This document shows, piece by piece, positions 1 through 9,479 of a stretch of DNA of 64,000 nucleotides. The stretch is taken from contig NZ_MDCB01000005.1 of NCBI RefSeq assembly GCF_002939705.1, positions 1 to 64,000 of the forward strand. The letters are read 5' to 3'. Made by a program: the position numbers and the translations under genes. The stretch is from Xanthomonas albilineans. Its GTDB lineage: Bacteria; Pseudomonadota; Gammaproteobacteria; Xanthomonadales; Xanthomonadaceae. A model generated the notes under the pieces. It saw only the letters and a list, made by a program, of their open reading frames with translations. It was not told the origin of the DNA and ran no database searches. Positions within the stretch are counted from its first letter, which is position 1; every line of letters starts with the position of its first letter.

Positions 1-2861
1 CCAGTGCGGTCGGCAGCAATGCCACGGCCGTCGGCGCCTCGGCCACGGCGATTGGCGGCATCGCCACGGTGTACGAATACGACGATCTAGGCAACCTCAT
101 CGGCAGTCATCAGCAAACCACGCAAGCCATGGGCATTAACGCCACGGCGGTCGGTGGCGGTGCGCAGGCGATGAGTCAGTTTTCGACCGCGGTCGGCGCT
201 GGCACCTCGGCGAGCGGCATTCAGAGCACCGCGCTGGGCTTTCAAGCGCAAACCTCCCAGGATGGTGGCACGGCGGTCGGTGGCCGTTCGCAGGTGTCTG
301 CCTATGTGGGCACGGCCATCGGTTACAACACGCGTGCGGCAGGCGATTACGCCGCTGCGGTGGGTTTCGGCGCGCGGGCGACGGCGACCAGTACCGTGGC
401 AATGGGCATGAATGCGCTTGCCAGTGGAACCGATAGCGTGGCGCTGGGTGGCGTGAGTACCGCTGCGGCCAGCGCCGGCAACGGCGTGACGATCACCGCC
501 GCGACCGGCGTCGGTGGGGTTGCGTTGGGCGCGGGCGCTGAGAGTCAGGCCAACTATGCGATTGCGCTTGGCTACAACGCCAATGTGTTTCCCAATCGAC
601 CCGGCAATATCGATTCGGTGGTGATCGGTCACAGCGCCGCATCGTTCGCGCCTTACAGTGTGTCGTTGGGGGGCTATGCACTTGCCACCGGCAACGGCAG
701 CATGGCGCTGGGCGAGAATTCCACCGCCGGCAACGACAACAGCATCGCGCTTGGCGCGCGTTCGGTGACCTCGGACTTTCGAGTCAACGGGACCGCACTC
801 GGGACGGACTCTGCGGCATATGGCGTCGATGCCACTGCGATCGGTGACGGCGCACGGGTCGGTACGTGGCTGGACGATGCGCGCGGCCGTGCGCCGAAAA
901 GTGCGGTGGCGCTGGGGGCGCATTCTTACGCCAGCCGCGACAACAGCGTGTCGATCGGTGATGTTGGTAACGGCCTCACTCGGCAGATCACCAGCGTGGC
1001 CGCCGGCACCGAGGCGACCGATGCGGTGAATGTGGCGCAGTTGAATGTGGTCAAACAAGCCGCTGCCGCAACCGGCCAACAGTTCAAGAGCAATAGCGGC
1101 AGCGATCCGACGAAGGCTGTCGGCAGCGAGGTGGCGGGCAATGATGCGATCGCTGCAGGTGAGGCGACCAAGGCGCACGGCGATGGCGCTTCGGCATTCG
1201 GCAGTGGTGCGCTTGCCGGCGCCCGTTACGCGACCGCTTCCGGCTACAACGCCACTGCCAGCGGGGAGTCCAGCACCGCGCTCGGCGGTGCGCTGTACCA
1301 CACCGATGCGTCTGGTAAGCAGGTGCTCGATGGTGCCACGACCGCCAGCGCCGTCGGTGCGACTGCGCTGGGTGCCGCCGCGACCGCCAGTGGCCTGCGC
1401 AGCTCTGCCATGGGCGTCGGTAGTGTGGCGACTGGGCTTGGTGCTACCGCGTCCGGCGCCGCCAGTTCGGCGACCGGTGCGCGCAGTACCGCCATCGGCC
1501 TGCAAACCAATGCCATCGGCGATAACGGCCTGGCGATGGGGTACAACAGCGTTGTCCGTCGCAGTGATGGTGTGGCGCTCGGCGCCAATGCCGGTGTGTC
1601 GGCGGACAATGCGGTCGCACTCGGTGCCGGTTCGCGTGTGTACCAGGCCGACACCGTGTCGCTGGGCAGTGGCGACGGCCGCGGCGGCCCCGCCACGCGG
1701 CGCATCGTCAACTTGACCGCTGGCAATATCGCGCTAGGCAGTACCGAGGCGATCAATGGTAGCCAGATGTACCAGTCCCTGAGCAGCATGGCGGCGTTCC
1801 TTGGGGGCGGTGCCGCCCTCGGTGCGCAGGGGCTGTTCGTCGCGCCGACTTACGTGATCCAGGGCGCCATCTACCACAATGTCGGCGATGCGCTGACGGC
1901 GTTGGACAGCAAGGTCAGCGATCTCGCTGCCGGCAGTGGCGGTGTCGCCAGCACCGCGCGCAGCGTGAGATTGGCGGCTGCGCACCCGGTTGCTGCGCAG
2001 CAGGCGGCGGTGGTTGCTTCGGCAGCGGTGGCGGTGCCGAGAGCGGTGTTCCCCGCGACGCCGGTATCCGGCAGCCCGCATGCCGCACAGTTCGGTGAGG
2101 CTGTGGCAGTCGATACGGTCGGCGGTGCTGCGATTGGGGCGGCGGCGCGCGCCGTCGACACGACTGGGACGGCGATTGGCGCTAGCGCCTATGCGCGCGG
2201 CCCCAACGACACCGCGATCGGCAGTAATGCGCTGGTCAATGCCGACGGCAGTACAGCGGTCGGCGCCAACAGTCAGATCGCGGCGGTGGCGACCAATGCC
2301 GTGGCGATGGGGGCCGGTGCAAGCGTGAACGCCACTGCGGGGACTGCGTTGGGCCAGGGCGCCACGGTCAATGCGCAGGGCGCGGTGGCGCTCGGGCAGG
2401 GTTCGGTTGCCGACCGTGCGCAGACGGTGTCGGTGGGCAGCGCCGGTAACGAACGTCAGCTTGTCAACGTCGCTGCGGGGACTCAGGCCACGGATGCGGT
2501 CAACAAGAGCCAGCTCGATAACGGTATGGCGAGCGCCAAGTCCTACACCGATGCGCGTTTCGGCACGATGGCCGATAGCTTCGACATGCTGCGCGGCGAC
2601 GTCGATGCACGTTTGCGCGATCAGGACCGTCGCATCGACCGTCAGGGCGCGATGAGCGCGGCCATGCTCAATATGGCCACCAGCGCCGCGGGTATCCGCA
2701 CCCAAAACCGTCTTGGCGCCGGCGTCGGTTTCCAGAACGGTCAATCGGCCTTGTCGGTGGGTTACCAACGCGCGTTCGGCGATCGCGCCACGATGACCAT
2801 CGGTGGCGCGTTCAGTCGCAACGACAGTTCCGTCGGGGTTGGTGCCGGTTTCGGTTGGTGA
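1..2861 (+). CDS. Trimeric autotransporter adhesin, YadA-like (5' end outside window)
   Basis: Surface adhesin of type Vc secretion: trimers cross the outer membrane through a C-terminal beta-barrel and display a head and stalk outside the cell. The reading frame is open back to base 3, so the start lies left of the window; about 952 residues are visible. Most of it is the collagen-binding-type left-handed head repeat, with short units such as AVGSNATAVGA and TALG/AIG steps recurring dozens of times. Three neck/stalk signatures (for example ITSVAAGTEATDAVNVAQL) fall near bases 985-1045, 1700-1760 and 2450-2515. The end carries a short coiled coil and a YadA anchor (about 2540-2858) finishing in ...GAGFGW with a terminal aromatic residue, as expected for outer-membrane insertion. 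Xanthomonas members are often called XadA. Family call is firm; full length and signal peptide cannot be seen. Confidence 0.93.
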   Translation, partial: SAVGSNATAVGASATAIGGIATVYEYDDLGNLIGSHQQTTQAMGINATAVGGGAQAMSQFSTAVGAGTSASGIQSTALGFQAQTSQDGGTAVGGRSQVSAYVGTAIGYNTRAAGDYAAAVGFGARATATSTVAMGMNALASGTDSVALGGVSTAAASAGNGVTITAATGVGGVALGAGAESQANYAIALGYNANVFPNRPGNIDSVVIGHSAASFAPYSVSLGGYALATGNGSMALGENSTAGNDNSIALGARSVTSDFRVNGTALGTDSAAYGVDATAIGDGARVGTWLDDARGRAPKSAVALGAHSYASRDNSVSIGDVGNGLTRQITSVAAGTEATDAVNVAQLNVVKQAAAATGQQFKSNSGSDPTKAVGSEVAGNDAIAAGEATKAHGDGASAFGSGALAGARYATASGYNATASGESSTALGGALYHTDASGKQVLDGATTASAVGATALGAAATASGLRSSAMGVGSVATGLGATASGAASSATGARSTAIGLQTNAIGDNGLAMGYNSVVRRSDGVALGANAGVSADNAVALGAGSRVYQADTVSLGSGDGRGGPATRRIVNLTAGNIALGSTEAINGSQMYQSLSSMAAFLGGGAALGAQGLFVAPTYVIQGAIYHNVGDALTALDSKVSDLAAGSGGVASTARSVRLAAAHPVAAQQAAVVASAAVAVPRAVFPATPVSGSPHAAQFGEAVAVDTVGGAAIGAAARAVDTTGTAIGASAYARGPNDTAIGSNALVNADGSTAVGANSQIAAVATNAVAMGAGASVNATAGTALGQGATVNAQGAVALGQGSVADRAQTVSVGSAGNERQLVNVAAGTQATDAVNKSQLDNGMASAKSYTDARFGTMADSFDMLRGDVDARLRDQDRRIDRQGAMSAAMLNMATSAAGIRTQNRLGAGVGFQNGQSALSVGYQRAFGDRATMTIGGAFSRNDSSVGVGAGFGW

Positions 2862-2866
2862 TCCAC

Positions 2867-2895
2867 CGCGGACGGTGGCATGGCCGCCGTCCGCG
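2867..2895 (+). terminator. Hairpin after the adhesin gene
   Basis: A perfect 9-bp inverted repeat (CGCGGACGG at 2867-2875, CCGTCCGCG at 2887-2895) starts 5 bases after the adhesin stop. It has a partly paired loop and no T-tract, so termination is inferred from position and stem strength. Confidence 0.5.
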
Positions 2896-3018
2896 ACGCA
2901 GTGGCTCGAAAGTGCAGACCACGGAACCTTGGCGTGGCCGGGCCAACGGATTCGGAACAAAGCAGTGCCAAGGCCGCAATTGTCGCCTGGTCCACGTAAC
3001 TTTGAAGGGGATTCCATC

Positions 3019-4908
3019 GTGATCGACAAGCAACATCTTCGTATCAATGTCATCGCCGCCGCCATGCTGGCCATGTCGCTGGGGGCGTCGGGTGCGTTCG
3101 CGGCGGCGGCTGTATCGGCGTTGCCGGTCGAGCAGCCGAGAACGCTCCCGCCTGCCGATGCGGTGACCTCCAACCGCATTCTGGTGCGCTACAAGGCGGG
3201 TACCTCCGCAGTCTTCGATCGCTCCGCCAAGCTGTCGGCGGTGCAGGCTGCGGTGTCCCGTGCCAGCAACGGCAAAGGCAACGGCAACGGCATTGCACGC
3301 GCGGTCGCGCCCAGCGTGCATGCCGAGTATGTGCGCACCCTGGGCATCGGCGCCGATGTGATCCGCCTGTCCGGCAAACTGAGCAAGGCCGACGTCGATA
3401 AGGTGGTCGCGGAAATCGCCTCCGACCCGTCGGTGCAATACGCCCAGATCGATACCATGTTCCATCTCTTGGATCTGCCGCAGGCACAGGCACAGTTCGT
3501 GCCCAACGACCCGCTGTACGCCAAGTATCAGTGGCACTTCAGCGACCCTACCGGCGGCATCAATGCGCCTGCCGCGTGGCAGCTGTCCAAGGGCGATGGC
3601 GTGGTGGTCGCGGTGCTGGATACCGGCATTCTGCCGAACCATCCGGATGTCGCGGTGAACCTGTTGCCAGGCTACGATTTCATTACCAATGCGGCGGTCT
3701 CGCGGCGTCAGACCGACGAACGCGTCCCTGGTGCGCTGGACTACGGCGACTGGATCGAGGACGATAACGTGTGTTATTTCGGCTCCTCGGCCGAGTCCAG
3801 CTCATGGCACGGCAGCCACGTCGCCGCTACCATCGCCGAGGCGACGAATAACGGCATCGGAATGGCGGGCGGCGCGCCGAACGTCACTTTGTTGCCTGTG
3901 CGGGTGGCTGGTAAGTGCGGTGCCCAATTGTCCGATATTGCCGACGCGATCACCTGGGCCTCGGGCGGCACCGTTGTTGGCGTGCCTGCCAATGCCAATC
4001 CAGCCGAGGTCATCAACATAAGCCTGGGTGGCGGTAGCTCCTGCGATCAAGTCACTCAGGATGCGATCAACGGCGCGGTGGCACGCGGCACCACGGTGGT
4101 GGTAGCGGCTGGCAACAGCTCGGCCGATGCCAGCAATATCAGTCCTGCTGGTTGCGCGCATGTGATTGCAGTCGGCGCCACCCGAATCACTGGCGGTATG
4201 ACCGACTACACCAACTACGGTCCGGCCGTGGATCTGTCCGCTCCGGGCGGCGGCGGCTCCATCGATGGCAAACCGGGCGGCTACATCTGGCAGAACGGCT
4301 ATACCGGCGCGACCACGCCGACTTCCGGCACATACACCTACAAGGGCATGGCCGGCACCTCGATGGCCTCGCCGCACGTGACTGCGGTCGCGGCGCTGGT
4401 GCAGAGCGCAGTGATTGCGGCCGGCAAGCCGCCGTTGAGTCCGTCTGCGCTGGAGAACCTGCTCAAGCAGACCGCGCGCCCGTTCCCGGAGTCGATCCCT
4501 TCCGGCACGCCGATCGGCACCGGGATTGTCGATGCCAAGGCAGCACTGGACAGAACGCTGCAAAAACCCTGCGATCCGCAGACCCAAAAATGTAAGCTCC
4601 CGGCGATTGCACTGACCAGGAACGTGCCGTTCACCGGCCTGGCCGGCGCGGGGGGGAACGAGGTGTTGTACAGCTTCGATGCCCAAGCCGGCTCGGTGCT
4701 GAGTTTCCTCACCTACGCTGGCAGCGGCAATGTGTCGTTGTATGTGAGCTTCGGCAAGGAGCCGGGTCCCAGCAACGCCGACGCCAAATCGACCCGCCCA
4801 GGCAACAACGAGACCGTGCGTTTCACGACGCCTAAGACGGGTACCTACTACGTCAAGTTGGTTGGAGAGACCAACTACAACGGTGTCAACTTGGTCGCGC
4901 GTCAATAA
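3019..4908 (+). CDS. Exported subtilisin-like (S8) serine protease with C-terminal PPC domain
   Basis: Extracellular serine endopeptidase of the subtilisin family, 629 residues from the chosen GTG. That start has a GAAGGGG ribosome site at 3004-3010 and gives a proper signal peptide (hydrophobic core about residues 9-28, then AFAAAA). An upstream in-frame ATG at 2803 would overlap the adhesin gene and bury the signal. An N-terminal propeptide-like region (about 45-150) precedes the S8 domain. The triad is visible: Asp201 in VLDTG, His264 in HGSHVA and Ser448 in GTSMASPH. The last ~100 residues form a pre-peptidase C-terminal (PPC) domain, usually removed after secretion. Related Xanthomonas proteases are type II secretion substrates, and the xps operon begins 235 bp downstream; that this enzyme uses it is inference. 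Confidence 0.93.
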   Translation: MIDKQHLRINVIAAAMLAMSLGASGAFAAAAVSALPVEQPRTLPPADAVTSNRILVRYKAGTSAVFDRSAKLSAVQAAVSRASNGKGNGNGIARAVAPSVHAEYVRTLGIGADVIRLSGKLSKADVDKVVAEIASDPSVQYAQIDTMFHLLDLPQAQAQFVPNDPLYAKYQWHFSDPTGGINAPAAWQLSKGDGVVVAVLDTGILPNHPDVAVNLLPGYDFITNAAVSRRQTDERVPGALDYGDWIEDDNVCYFGSSAESSSWHGSHVAATIAEATNNGIGMAGGAPNVTLLPVRVAGKCGAQLSDIADAITWASGGTVVGVPANANPAEVINISLGGGSSCDQVTQDAINGAVARGTTVVVAAGNSSADASNISPAGCAHVIAVGATRITGGMTDYTNYGPAVDLSAPGGGGSIDGKPGGYIWQNGYTGATTPTSGTYTYKGMAGTSMASPHVTAVAALVQSAVIAAGKPPLSPSALENLLKQTARPFPESIPSGTPIGTGIVDAKAALDRTLQKPCDPQTQKCKLPAIALTRNVPFTGLAGAGGNEVLYSFDAQAGSVLSFLTYAGSGNVSLYVSFGKEPGPSNADAKSTRPGNNETVRFTTPKTGTYYVKLVGETNYNGVNLVARQ

Positions 4909-4942
4909 ATCCATTCGGCGTAGGAGGCGTCGGGTGTTCCCG

Positions 4943-4968
4943 GGAAACCCGGCTTCGGCCGGGTTTCC
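4943..4968 (+). terminator. Strong hairpin terminator after the S8 protease
   Basis: A perfect 11-bp stem (GGAAACCCGGC at 4943-4953, GCCGGGTTTCC at 4958-4968) closes on a stable TTCG tetraloop, 35 bases past the protease stop. It separates the protease unit from the xps operon. Confidence 0.8.
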
Positions 4969-5086
4969 TGCGTTTGCGGCCCATGCTGTGGGCATGTGAT
5001 ATGTCTGGCGTGTCGCCGCGATGACGTTCGGTGCGCCAATCTAGCTCCCGCATGCCGCAGTAGACAGCGGCTGCCATTGGTACGTG

Positions 5087-5119
5087 GTTCGGCGTTGGCT
5101 CATGCCGAACTGCTAAAGT
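5087..5119 (+). promoter_or_regulatory. Inverted repeat and possible -10 upstream of the xps operon
   Basis: A perfect 7-bp inverted repeat (GTTCGGC at 5087-5093, GCCGAAC at 5104-5110, 10-base spacer) lies immediately before a -10-like TAAAGT at 5114-5119, 25-30 bases upstream of the xpsE start. It covers where a -35 element would be, so it could be an activator or repressor site. No convincing -35 hexamer is visible. Confidence 0.4.
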
Positions 5120-5143
5120 GGACTGTCATCTGGGAGAGATTGC

Positions 5144-6874
5144 GTGAACGCGCTCGTGAAGGACATTGCTGTCGACGGCGATACGCCCGAAGCCCGCATC
5201 GTTGCGGCCTTGCTGGCCAAGGGCCGGCTCAAGGAAAGCGATTTGGCACGTGCGCGCCAGTTGCAGCGCGAAGCCGGTGGCGACCTGCTGTCGCTGTTAG
5301 CGCGGCTGGGCTTGGTGTCCGAGCGCGATCATGCCGAGGTCAGTGCCGAAGTGTTGGGCCTGCCGTTGCTCGACGCCAAGCAGCTGCCGGCCACCGCGCC
5401 GGAGACCCAATCCGAGGCGCAGCTGCTGTCGCTGCGCTTCCTCAAACAGTTCCACGTCTGTCCGCTGGGCGAGCGCGATGGCGCATTGGAGTTGTGGATG
5501 GCCGATCCGCACACCGCATACGCCGCCGACGCTGTTGGCCTGGCCACTGGCATGCGGGTGTTGCCACGGGTGGGGCTGCGCTCGGAGATCGACGACCTGA
5601 TCGAACGCTGGTTCGGCCAGGGCCGCAGCGCGATGGGCGCGATCGTGGAGACCGCCGACGGCGACAGCGTCGCCACCGACGACATCGAGCACTTGCGCGA
5701 TCTGGCTTCCGAAGCGCCGGTGATCCGGCTGGTGAACCTGGTGATTCAGCGCGCGGTGGAGTTGCGCGCCTCGGATATCCACATCGAGCCGTTCGAGAGC
5801 CGGCTGAAGGTGCGTTACCGCGTGGATGGCGTGCTGATCGACGGCGAAAGCCCACCGGCCAATCTGACCGCGGCGGTGATCAGCCGGGTCAAGATCATGG
5901 CCAAGCTCAACATCGCTGAACGCCGTCTGCCGCAGGATGGTCGCATCATGCTGCGCGTGCAGGGCAAGGAACTGGATCTGCGCGTGAGCACCGTGCCGAC
6001 CGCGCATGGCGAAAGCGTGGTGATGCGCCTGCTCGACCGCGAGACGGTGGTGTTCGACTTCCACCGGCTCGGTTTCACCGATGCGTTCCTGCCGCAGTTC
6101 CGCAAAGTGCTGGAACAGCCGCACGGCATCCTGCTGGTCACCGGCCCGACCGGCTCGGGCAAGACCACCACGTTGTACACCGCCTTGAGCCAGCTCAACA
6201 CCGCCGACGTCAAGATCATCACTGTCGAAGATCCGGTCGAGTACCAGATCGAGGGCATCAACCAGATTCAGGCCAAGCCGCAGATCGGCCTGGATTTCTC
6301 GCACGCCTTACGCAGCATCGTGCGCCAGGACCCGGACATCATCATGATCGGCGAAATGCGCGACCTGGAAACCGCACGTATCGCGATCCAGTCCGCGCTC
6401 ACCGGCCATTTGGTGCTGTCCACCCTGCACACCAACAACGCCTCCGGCGGCATTACCCGCCTGCTGGACATGGGCGTGGAGGATTACCTGCTCACCTCCA
6501 CAATCAATGGTATCCTCGCCCAGCGTCTGGTGCGGCGGCTGGAGCCGACCCATGCCGAACGCTATGCGGCCTCGCAGGAGGAAATCGAGCGATTCGAACT
6601 GCGCCGGTTGCAGCCGGAGGGCGAGATCTTCCTGTACCGCCCTAGACCTTCGGCGATTGCGCCGACCGGATACGTCGGTCGGACCACCATCATGGAGTTC
6701 CTGGTGATGAACGATGCGCTGCGCCGTGCGGTGATGCGCCACGCCGGCATGGGCGAGATCGAGCAACTGGCGCGCGAGGCCGGTATGCGGACCATGTACG
6801 AGGACGGCCTGGCCAAGGCGCTCAGCGGCCAGACCACGATCGAGGAAGTGCTGCGCGTGACGGAGGAAACTTGA
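5144..6874 (+). CDS. xpsE: Type II secretion ATPase XpsE (GspE)
   Basis: Cytoplasmic hexameric ATPase that powers pseudopilus assembly for type II secretion. 576 residues from a GTG with a GGGAGA ribosome site at 5132-5137. An N-terminal T2SSE/MshEN-type domain (about 15-160) precedes the GspE core. Walker A GPTGSGKT is at residues 334-341 (Lys340). The Asp box (TVEDPVEYQ), Walker B (DPDIIMIGEMRD) and His box (TLHTNNA) follow in order. The tetracysteine zinc-binding insert present in many GspE proteins is absent: the corresponding stretch (about 460-520) has no cysteine. First gene of an eleven-gene plus-strand operon in the Xanthomonas order. Confidence 0.97.
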   Translation: MNALVKDIAVDGDTPEARIVAALLAKGRLKESDLARARQLQREAGGDLLSLLARLGLVSERDHAEVSAEVLGLPLLDAKQLPATAPETQSEAQLLSLRFLKQFHVCPLGERDGALELWMADPHTAYAADAVGLATGMRVLPRVGLRSEIDDLIERWFGQGRSAMGAIVETADGDSVATDDIEHLRDLASEAPVIRLVNLVIQRAVELRASDIHIEPFESRLKVRYRVDGVLIDGESPPANLTAAVISRVKIMAKLNIAERRLPQDGRIMLRVQGKELDLRVSTVPTAHGESVVMRLLDRETVVFDFHRLGFTDAFLPQFRKVLEQPHGILLVTGPTGSGKTTTLYTALSQLNTADVKIITVEDPVEYQIEGINQIQAKPQIGLDFSHALRSIVRQDPDIIMIGEMRDLETARIAIQSALTGHLVLSTLHTNNASGGITRLLDMGVEDYLLTSTINGILAQRLVRRLEPTHAERYAASQEEIERFELRRLQPEGEIFLYRPRPSAIAPTGYVGRTTIMEFLVMNDALRRAVMRHAGMGEIEQLAREAGMRTMYEDGLAKALSGQTTIEEVLRVTEET

Positions 6875-6998
6875 TGCGCGCGGTGCGTCGCGCAAGAGCG
6901 CAAACGCGCCTGGTCCCGTCCCTGTGGTGCAAGTTTGCGGTGATGGTCCATGGCGTCCTGCCCGTGTCCCCACTCTCGACGCCCGAGTTCCGTTGCTG

Positions 6999-8216
6999 AT
7001 GCCTCCTCTGTACCGTTACAAAGCCCTCGATTCGCGCGGCGAGATTCTGGAAGGGCAGATGGACGCCGCCAGCGAAGCGGAGGTGGCGCTGCGTCTGCAG
7101 GAACAGGGGCATATGCCGATACAGGCCAAGCTCGCCACCGAGGGCGGCGGCACTTCGCTGCGCGGCCTATTTCGCACCAAACCGTTCGACGGCGCCGCGC
7201 TGGTGCAGTTCACACAGCAATTGGCGACCCTCCTCGGCGCTGGTCAGCCGCTGGATCGCGCGTTGTCGATCCTGTTGGAGTTGCCCGAGGACGAACGCTC
7301 CAAACGTACCATCGGCGACATTCGCGACGCCGTGCGCGGCGGCGCGCCGCTGTCCACCGCGCTGGAACGGCAACATGGCTTGTTCTCGCGCTTGTACATC
7401 AATATGGTGCGGGCGGGCGAGGCGGGCGGTAGCCTGCACGATACCCTGCAACGTCTGGCCGAATACCTGGAACGCAGCCGCGAATTGCGCGGCCGGGTGA
7501 TCAATGCGCTGATCTATCCGGCGATCTTGGTCAGCGTGGTCGGCTGTGCTCTGTTGTTCCTGCTCGGCTATGTGGTGCCGCAGTTCGCGCAGATGTACGA
7601 GAGCCTGGATGTCGCCTTGCCGTGGTTTACCCAGGCGGTGCTGAGCGTGGGCCTGTTCGTGCGCGATTGGTGGATCGTGCTGTTGGTGGTGCCCGCGCTG
7701 ACCGTGTTGGTGGTGGACCGCAAACGTCGCGATCCGGCGTTCCGGGCCAGCTTCGATGCCTGGTTACTCGGACAACGCTTCGTCGGCGCACTGATCGCAC
7801 GCCTGGAGACAGCACGGCTGACCCGTACCCTGGGTACTCTGCTGCGCAATGGCGTGCCGCTGCTGGCGGCATTGGGCATCTCGCGCAACGTGTTGTCGAA
7901 CTTGGCGTTGATCGAGGATGTCAGTACCGCGGCCGATGACGTGAAGAATGGCCACGGTTTGTCGGCGTCGTTGTCCAAGGGCAAGCGCTTCCCGCGGCTG
8001 GCACTGCAGATGATTCAGGTGGGCGAGGAGTCCGGCGCCCTCGACATCATGCTGCTCAAGACCGCCGATACCTTCGAACAGGAGACCGCGCAGGCGATCG
8101 ATCGCCTGCTTGCGGCCATGGTCCCGGCGATCACCCTGGTGTTGGCCTCGGTGGTCGGTCTGGTGATCATCTCCGTCCTCGTGCCTCTCTACGACCTGAC
8201 CAATGCAATCGGGTGA
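6999..8216 (+). CDS. xpsF: Type II secretion inner-membrane platform protein XpsF (GspF)
   Basis: Polytopic inner-membrane core of the type II secretion assembly platform, which couples the XpsE ATPase to pseudopilin assembly. From ATG 6999 it is 405 residues, the usual GspF length; an earlier in-frame start at 6924 would add an atypical tail. Two repeated cytoplasmic GspF domains (about 70-190 and 275-395) contain the characteristic MVRAGEAGG and MIQVGEESG motifs. Membrane segments lie near 170-195, 213-240 and 372-400. It follows xpsE by 124 bases. Confidence 0.96.
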   Translation: MPPLYRYKALDSRGEILEGQMDAASEAEVALRLQEQGHMPIQAKLATEGGGTSLRGLFRTKPFDGAALVQFTQQLATLLGAGQPLDRALSILLELPEDERSKRTIGDIRDAVRGGAPLSTALERQHGLFSRLYINMVRAGEAGGSLHDTLQRLAEYLERSRELRGRVINALIYPAILVSVVGCALLFLLGYVVPQFAQMYESLDVALPWFTQAVLSVGLFVRDWWIVLLVVPALTVLVVDRKRRDPAFRASFDAWLLGQRFVGALIARLETARLTRTLGTLLRNGVPLLAALGISRNVLSNLALIEDVSTAADDVKNGHGLSASLSKGKRFPRLALQMIQVGEESGALDIMLLKTADTFEQETAQAIDRLLAAMVPAITLVLASVVGLVIISVLVPLYDLTNAIG

Positions 8217-8516
8217 GGCATCACGCACGTTCCATGGCGCATATGACACTGTTCACGCCGGCCAAGTCCGGTGCTGTATCGCGATCACGGAGTGTGACGC
8301 TGGCCCATTCCCGAGGGGAACCTTCGGCTGCCTGCCCTGTCACACTTCATGCGGGAGTTTGCATGCAGATTTCCGCGTTTCGTGCGTAGACGGCGGCGGT
8401 GCCGTGCGCTCCCCGCGGGCCGTAGGCGTGAAGTGCAACCGCACGCTCCGCGCACGGCCGCTGTCGTTTTCACCGCGTTTGGCTACATAGGTTTTCCACC
8501 GCAAGGACCCGAGGCA

Positions 8517-8951
8517 ATGCGAAATCTCCGCTCCATCACCCGTTCCCCCTCCGCCGCGCGACAGTCCGGTATGAGTCTGCTGGAAATCATCATCGTCATC
8601 GTGCTGATCGGCGCGGTGCTGACTCTGGTTGGCAGCCGCGTGCTCGGTGGTGCCGATCGCGGCAAGGCCAATCTGGCCAAGTCGCAGATCCAGACCCTGG
8701 CCGGCAAAATCGACAACTACCAGTTGGATACCGGCAAGCTGCCATCCAAGCTCGACGATCTGGTCACCGCGCCAGGCGGTGTCAATGGCTGGCTGGGTCC
8801 GTATGCCAAACCTGCCGAACTCAACGACCCATGGGGCCATCCGATCGAATACAAGGTGCCCGGCGACGGTCGTCCGTTCGATCTGATCAGCCTGGGCAAG
8901 GATGGTCAGCCCGGCGGCAGTAGCTACGACGCGGATATCAAGTACGAGTGA
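8517..8951 (+). CDS. xpsG: Major pseudopilin XpsG (GspG)
   Basis: Major pseudopilin that forms the type II secretion piston. 144 residues from ATG 8517; a longer in-frame ORF from 8349 would extend the leader implausibly. The type III signal is clear: the prepilin peptidase site SG|MSLLE places Gly18 at -1, Met19 at +1 and the conserved Glu at +5 (Glu23), followed by the hydrophobic helix. The rest matches GspG, including the GPY and DPWG(H)P calcium-loop region and the GGSSYDADIKYE ending. It is separated from xpsF by 300 bases (8217-8516), the longest gap in the operon, in which I see no gene and no clear promoter. Confidence 0.96.
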   Translation: MRNLRSITRSPSAARQSGMSLLEIIIVIVLIGAVLTLVGSRVLGGADRGKANLAKSQIQTLAGKIDNYQLDTGKLPSKLDDLVTAPGGVNGWLGPYAKPAELNDPWGHPIEYKVPGDGRPFDLISLGKDGQPGGSSYDADIKYE

Positions 8952-8960
8952 TCCGACGCC

Positions 8961-9479
8961 GTGATTCAGGCCCTTGCCGGCGGTCTGCGCTCGGGCGCGC
9001 GGGAGCGCGTCGCGGTGCCATGTGCGCGCATGCGCGGCGTGTCGCTGCTGGAGATGTTGCTGGTGATCGGTCTGATCGCGATGGCTGCGGTTCTGGCCGC
9101 GTCGGTCTTGAGTGGCGGTATCGATGGGATGCGTTTGCGCTCGGCGGCCAAGGAAATCGCTGCGCAGTTGCGCTATACGCGTGCACAGGCCATCGCCACC
9201 GGACAGCCACAGCGGTTTCTGATCGATCCGCAGATGCACACCTGGCAGGCGCCCAATGGCCGTCACGGCGAAATCCCGCCGTCGCTGACGGTGCGTTTCA
9301 GCGGTGCGCGTCAGGCGCAGCAGCGCGAAGGCCAAGGTGCCATCGCGTTCTTCGAAGACGGCGCCGCCACGGGCGGACGCATCGAACTGCAAGCGCGGCA
9401 GACACTTTGGCGTATCGATGTGAGCTGGCTCACCGGCGCGGTCAAGGTGGGGCGGCCGCCGCAGCAGGATCGGCCATGA
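8961..9479 (+). CDS. xpsH: Minor pseudopilin XpsH (GspH)
   Basis: Minor pseudopilin of the type II secretion tip/pseudopilus. 172 residues from GTG 8961. The prepilin site is MRG|VSLLEML with Glu at +5 (about residue 31), then a long hydrophobic helix and a small beta-rich GspH domain. The start is uncertain: the ribosome site before 8961 is weak and in-frame alternatives exist nearer the cleavage site, but the ATG at 9030 would leave only a three-residue leader. Its stop overlaps the xpsI start by 4 bases (ATGA), implying translational coupling. Confidence 0.92.
   Translation: MIQALAGGLRSGARERVAVPCARMRGVSLLEMLLVIGLIAMAAVLAASVLSGGIDGMRLRSAAKEIAAQLRYTRAQAIATGQPQRFLIDPQMHTWQAPNGRHGEIPPSLTVRFSGARQAQQREGQGAIAFFEDGAATGGRIELQARQTLWRIDVSWLTGAVKVGRPPQQDRP

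Noticed and set aside
2803-3018. Longer N-terminus for the S8 protease
   Set aside because: Would overlap the adhesin gene and mask the signal peptide; the GTG at 3019 has a good ribosome site.
1734-3179. Minus-strand frame opposite the adhesin and its 3' region
   Set aside because: Shadow of the adhesin's repeat region and the protease leader; low-complexity Arg/His-rich translation with no domain.
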